From positions 5,617,001 through 5,681,000 of the forward strand of contig NZ_CP108430.1 of assembly GCF_041435335.1 (NCBI RefSeq): DNA of 64,000 nt, read 5' to 3'. The notes under the pieces are model-generated. The model was not told where the DNA came from. It saw only the letters and a list, made by a program, of their open reading frames with translations, and did no database searches. Each line of letters begins with the position of its first letter. Positions within the stretch are counted from its first letter, which is position 1. Below are positions 60,641-64,000 of the stretch, piece by piece. The translations under genes were made by a program, and so were the position numbers. This stretch comes from Streptomyces sp. NBC_01283. Its GTDB lineage: Bacteria; Actinomycetota; Actinomycetes; Streptomycetales; Streptomycetaceae.

Positions 60641-62949
60641 GCAGCGAAGCCGCGGGGAACGGGAACACCGCGACCGCAGTGGAGCCGCAGCCCGGCCCCG
60701 AGCCGCTGCCGCACGGCATCGGCGCCTCGCTGCCGTCCGCCGAGTCGCGCGCCAAGACGGAGGGCACGTTCCCGTACGCGTCCGACCTGTGGGCGGAGGG
60801 GCTGCTGTGGGCGGCCGTCCTGCGCTCGCCGCACGCGCACGCGCGCATCGTCTCCATCGACACCTCCCAGGCGCGCGAGATGCCGGGCGTGCGGTCCGTC
60901 GTCACGCACGAGGACGTGCCCGGTGAGGCCCTGCACGGCCGCAAGACCCCGGACCGCCCGGTCTTCGCCTCCGACGTCGTACGCCACCACGGCGAGCCCA
61001 TCGCGGCCGTGGCCGCCGACCACCCCGACACGGCGCGGATGGCCGCCGCGGCCATCTTCGTCGAGTACGAACTGATGGACCCGGTCACCGACCCGGAGAA
61101 GGCCTTCGCGGCCGAACCCCTGCACCCCGACGGCAACTTGATCCGGCACATCCCGCTGCGGCACGGCGACCCGGAGGCGGCGGGCGAGCTCGTCGTCGAG
61201 GGGCTCTACCGCATCGGCCGCCAGGACCCGGCGCCGATCGGCGCGGAGGCCGGGCTCGCGGTGCCGCGTCCGGACGGAGGAGTGGAGCTGTACATCGCCT
61301 CCACCGACCCGCACACCGACCGCGACATGGCCGCGTCCTGCTACGGCATCGACCCGGACATCGTGAAGGTCGTCGTGACCGGTGTCCCCGGCGCCACCGC
61401 CGACCGCGAGGACGCCAGCTTCCATCTCCCGCTCGGCCTGCTCGCGTTGACCACCGGCTGCCCGGTGAAGCTGACCGCGACCCGCGAGGAATCCTTCCTG
61501 GGCCACGCCCACCGCCACCCGACGCTGCTCCGCTACCGCCATCACGCGGACGCCGAGGGCAAGTTGGTGAAGGTCGAGGCGCAGGTCCTGCTCGACGCGG
61601 GCGCGTACGCGGACACGTCGTCGGACGCGCTCGCCGCGGCCGTCTCCTTCGCCTGCGGTCCCTACGTCGTCCCGAACGCCTTCATCGAGGGCTGGGCGGT
61701 CCGCACGAACAACCCGCCGTCCGGGCATGTCCGGGGCGAGGGCGCCATGCAGGTGTGCGCGGCGTACGAAGCCCAGATGGACAAGATCGCCAAGAAGCTG
61801 GGCATCGACCCGGCCGAGGTGCGGCTGCGCAACGCGATGGCCACCGGCGACATCCTGCCCACCGGGCAGACGGTGACCTGCCCGGCCCCGGTCGCCGAAC
61901 TCCTCGGCGCCGTACGGGACTTCCCCCTCCCCGAGCTGCCCAAGGACACCCCCGAGGACGAGTGGCTGCTGCCCGGAGGGCCCGAGGGCGCGGGCGAACC
62001 GGCCGCGGTGCGCCGGGGTGTCGGCTACGGCCTCGGGATGGTCCAACTCCTGGGCGCGGAGGGCACGGACGAGGTGTCCACGGCCACGGTGAAGGTCCAC
62101 GACGGCATCGCGACGGTCATCTGCGCGGCGGTCGAGACGGGCCAGGGTTTCACCACGCTCGCCCGCCAGATCGTCCAGGAGACGCTCGGCATCGACGACG
62201 TCCGCGTGGCCCCCGTCGACACGGACCAGCCCCCAGCGGGACCGAGCTGCCACGGCCGCCACACCTGGGTGTCGGGCGGTGCGGTGGAGCGCGCCGCGAA
62301 GATGGTCCGCACCCAGCTCCTGCAGCCCCTGGCCCACAAGTTCGGGATGTCCACGGAGCTGCTCCAGATCACCGACGGCAAGATCACCTCGTACGACGGG
62401 GTGCTGAGCACGACCGTCACCGAGGCGATGGACGGCAAGGAGCTCTGGGCGACGGCCCAGTGCCGCCCCCACCCCACCGAGCCCCTCGACGAGGCCGGCC
62501 AGGGCGACGCGTTCGTGGGCATGGCGTTCTGCGCGATCCGCGCGGTCGTGGACGTGGACGTGGAGATCGGATCCGTACGGGTCGTGGAGCTGGCGGTGGC
62601 CCAGGACGTGGGCCGCATCCTCAACCCGACCCAGCTGAAGGTGCGTATCGAGGCGGGCGTCACGCAGGGAGTAGGCGCGGCCCTCACGGAGAACCTCCGC
62701 ACGCCGCGCGGCCTGGTCCGCCACCCGGACCTGACGGGCTACGCGCTCCCGACCGCCCTGGACACCCCCGACATCCGCATCGTGAAGCTGGTCGAGGAGC
62801 GCGACGTGGTCGCCCCCTTCGGCGCGAAGGCGGCGAGCGCGGTACCGGTCGTGACGACCCCCGCTGCGGTCGCCTCAGCCGTACGGGCGGCCACCGGGCG
62901 CCCGGTCAACCGCCTCCCGATCCGCCCGCAGGCGGCGGTCGCGACGTGA
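60637..62949 (+). CDS. xanthine-dehydrogenase-like molybdopterin-binding large subunit with degenerate active site
   Basis: 770 residues. Both subdomains are present: N-terminal SRAKTEGTFPYASDLWAEGL and SPHAHARIVSIDTSQAREMP, then ESFLGHAHRHPTLLRYRH, VRGEGAMQVCAAYEAQMD and ETGQGFTTLARQIVQETLGI (cofactor-binding GQG). Two key sites are lost: the FGG-K/R-ED motif reads GATADRED (residues 252-259), and the catalytic glutamate of the GxGE motif is replaced, PFGAKAASAVP with Ala at about residue 735. Active hydroxylases of the family need that Glu. It may be inactive, use other chemistry, or act as a scaffold. Coupled by GTGA overlaps to the iron-sulfur subunit and the P-loop protein. Confidence 0.88.
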   Translation: MSSEAAGNGNTATAVEPQPGPEPLPHGIGASLPSAESRAKTEGTFPYASDLWAEGLLWAAVLRSPHAHARIVSIDTSQAREMPGVRSVVTHEDVPGEALHGRKTPDRPVFASDVVRHHGEPIAAVAADHPDTARMAAAAIFVEYELMDPVTDPEKAFAAEPLHPDGNLIRHIPLRHGDPEAAGELVVEGLYRIGRQDPAPIGAEAGLAVPRPDGGVELYIASTDPHTDRDMAASCYGIDPDIVKVVVTGVPGATADREDASFHLPLGLLALTTGCPVKLTATREESFLGHAHRHPTLLRYRHHADAEGKLVKVEAQVLLDAGAYADTSSDALAAAVSFACGPYVVPNAFIEGWAVRTNNPPSGHVRGEGAMQVCAAYEAQMDKIAKKLGIDPAEVRLRNAMATGDILPTGQTVTCPAPVAELLGAVRDFPLPELPKDTPEDEWLLPGGPEGAGEPAAVRRGVGYGLGMVQLLGAEGTDEVSTATVKVHDGIATVICAAVETGQGFTTLARQIVQETLGIDDVRVAPVDTDQPPAGPSCHGRHTWVSGGAVERAAKMVRTQLLQPLAHKFGMSTELLQITDGKITSYDGVLSTTVTEAMDGKELWATAQCRPHPTEPLDEAGQGDAFVGMAFCAIRAVVDVDVEIGSVRVVELAVAQDVGRILNPTQLKVRIEAGVTQGVGAALTENLRTPRGLVRHPDLTGYALPTALDTPDIRIVKLVEERDVVAPFGAKAASAVPVVTTPAAVASAVRAATGRPVNRLPIRPQAAVAT

Positions 62950-63482
62950 CGGCGCCCTTGGCCGGTGTCGTCGTCATCACCGGCATCATGGCCTCGGGCA
63001 AGTCCACGGTGGCGCAGGCCCTGGCCGAGCGCCTGCCGCGCGCGGCGCACGTGCGGGGCGACGTCTTCCGCCGGATGATCGTGTCGGGCGGCCAGGAGTA
63101 CGAGCCCGGCGCATCGGATGAAGCGGAGGCCCAACTCCGCCTGCGCTACGGCCTGTCGGCGTCGACGGCCGACGCATACGCGTCGGCGGGCTTCGTCGCG
63201 GTGGTCCAGGACGTCATCCTGGGCGAGGAGTTGAAGACGTACGTGGACCTGCTGCGTACGCGCCCCGTACATGTCGTGGTGCTCGCCCCGAGGCCGGACG
63301 CGGTCGAGGCGAGGGAGGCCGGTCGCGGGAAGACCGGCTATGGCGCGTGGACCGTACAGGACCTGGACACGGGCCTGCGGGAGACGACGCCACGGCTCGG
63401 CCTCTGGCTGGACAGCAGTGACCTGACGGTCGACGAGACGGTGGACGCGATCCTCGCGGGGCTGGACGAGGCGCGGCTCTAG
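62946..63482 (+). CDS. small P-loop kinase/AAA-type ATPase (AAA_33/CPT-like)
   Basis: 178 residues. Walker A GIMASGKSTVAQALAERL near residues 13-20; RGDVFRRMI and later Arg-rich lid sequence (VEAREAGRGKTGYG) fit small-molecule phosphotransferases such as the chloramphenicol or shikimate kinase-like group. Substrate unknown. Its GTG overlaps the large-subunit stop (62946-62949). In other molybdenum hydroxylase operons an ATPase helps cofactor insertion, but those are usually MoxR or CoxD-like, so a maturation role here is only a guess. Confidence 0.85.
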   Translation: MTAPLAGVVVITGIMASGKSTVAQALAERLPRAAHVRGDVFRRMIVSGGQEYEPGASDEAEAQLRLRYGLSASTADAYASAGFVAVVQDVILGEELKTYVDLLRTRPVHVVVLAPRPDAVEAREAGRGKTGYGAWTVQDLDTGLRETTPRLGLWLDSSDLTVDETVDAILAGLDEARL

Positions 63483-63489
63483 AACGGGA

Positions 63490-63509
63490 CCCCACGGCCC
63501 CGGGTGGGG
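63490..63509 (+). terminator. weak terminator after the P-loop gene
   Basis: CCCCAC (63490-63495) pairs with GTGGGG (63504-63509) around an 8-nt loop, 7 bp after the stop. No T-run; tentative. Confidence 0.35.
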
Positions 63510-63541
63510 CTACCGCGCCTTCCAGTCCGTGCACTTCTCAC

Positions 63542-63616
63542 TGGAGGCCGTGGCGGGAATCGAACCCGCGTTACTGGATTTGCAGTCCAGCCCCTAAGCC
63601 ACTCGGGCACACGGCC
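63542..63616 (-). tRNA. tRNA-Cys (GCA)
   Basis: On the minus strand the acceptor stem GGCCGTG/CACGGCC (7 bp) closes a complete cloverleaf: D-arm, anticodon arm CTGGACTGCAAATCCAG with anticodon GCA (complement at 63581-63583), and T-arm GCGGGTTCGATTCCCGC. The discriminator is U, as expected for cysteine, and CCA is encoded (63542-63544). It lies between the molybdenum-enzyme operon and lower-GC DNA. Confidence 0.95.
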
Positions 63617-63749
63617 GTGTTGAACCCGATGAACTGCCGAGTTCGACCCTTTGAACGTAGGCGAGGACCATCGACCTGTTCAAGGTCGGAGCCAGGGCTG
63701 CAACAGAACTGCCATACGTCGTTCATGAGCGCCGCCGCGAGGTTCACGT

Positions 63750-64000
63750 CTACTTGGAGTACTCGCGGAAGTGGGTTCCTGGGTGAGAGGAGATCCATCG
63801 CAAAATTTCGGCGTATGGGACAATTTCCTCGTAATTCGTATCTAATACTCCCTTTAGGCCCGGAGCTACGCACCGAAGGAACGCGTCTCTGCACGCAGTA
63901 TTTTCGTACTCCACAAGCGCGGCTCGGAAGCTCCCGATGATTCCCTCGATATGGGAGAGTTCCTCGGCTTCGAAATCAGCCGTGACATCCTCCGTCGAGT
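63750..64000 (-). CDS. unknown protein, C-terminal part (partial at window edge)
   Basis: An open minus-strand frame enters at 64000 and ends at TAG (63752-63750), giving 83 residues, including ADFEAEELSHIEGIIGSFRA, YENTACRDAFLRCVAPGLKG and EEIVPYAEILRWISSHPGTH. It is acidic and helical, with no motif that I recognise. No start codon is visible in the window, so the gene begins further right. The region has clearly lower GC and AT-rich third positions compared with every other gene here, and it lies just beyond tRNA-Cys, a typical integration site, which suggests recent transfer. Confidence 0.6.
   Translation of the reverse strand, partial: STEDVTADFEAEELSHIEGIIGSFRAALVEYENTACRDAFLRCVAPGLKGVLDTNYEEIVPYAEILRWISSHPGTHFREYSK

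Noticed and set aside
63571..63894. 107-codon minus-strand frame across tRNA-Cys
   Set aside because: Runs through the tRNA; the frame ending at 63750 has better coding character.

Overview
The window is high-GC, gene-dense actinobacterial DNA, almost certainly a Streptomyces chromosome core region. The GTG/TTG starts, the many 4-bp ATGA/GTGA stop/start overlaps and the gene order (pkaA-pkaB-prfB-ftsEX-smpB-ssrA, matAB, narK-nnaR, sigU-rsuA-helD, malic enzyme-HU-murA) all match, from memory, the SCO2939-SCO2985 neighbourhood of S. coelicolor. No rRNA, CRISPR array or insertion sequence was seen.

Layout. (1) 1-7603: a cell-surface polymer cluster with three CDP-glycerol glycerophosphotransferase (TagF-like) modules, two of them fused to a GT2 glycosyltransferase, plus a GT4 glycosyltransferase and a SAM methyltransferase. 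(2) 7737-11363: a sugar ABC importer (lipoprotein and two permeases, no ATPase). (3) 11583-18251: an FHA/FtsK-like protein divergent from two membrane Ser/Thr kinases (PkaA, PkaB). (4) 18378-25727: prfB, a sortase-E-type LAETG surface protein, ftsEX with a secreted protein and an S41 protease, smpB and the tmRNA gene. (5) 25911-31388: a membrane coiled-coil/collagen-like pair beside ssrA, a repeat-rich spacer, a PBP4-type carboxypeptidase, and an MFS/LysR pair. (6) 31537-36789: matA-matB-acyltransferase (exopolysaccharide) and a membrane-anchored protein. (7) 36817-43263: NAD(P)-binding protein, EamA exporter with a divergent MarR regulator and two palindromic operators, nitrate transporter NarK, regulator NnaR, DUF1772 and CGNR proteins. 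(8) 43360-51843: sigU-rsuA, HelD-like RNA polymerase factor, an intergenic structured RNA candidate, malic enzyme, HU, MurA, YqgE. (9) 52011-55595: a translationally coupled cassette resembling type VII (WXG100-like) secretion substrates. (10) 55682-63482: DUF3039 protein, GH20 hexosaminidase and a four-gene xanthine-dehydrogenase-like operon. (11) 63542-64000: tRNA-Cys, then the 3' end of an unknown gene in visibly lower-GC DNA, a possible island edge.

Most notable: a promoter-to-terminator structured RNA candidate at 47247-47381; a xanthine-dehydrogenase-like large subunit that has lost both the FGG molybdopterin motif and the catalytic glutamate, encoded with an iron-sulfur subunit carrying a ~350-residue disordered acidic extension; the WXG100-like cassette; nested helices that would mask the ribosome-binding sites of pkaB and helD; and a collagen-like pair next to the tmRNA gene.
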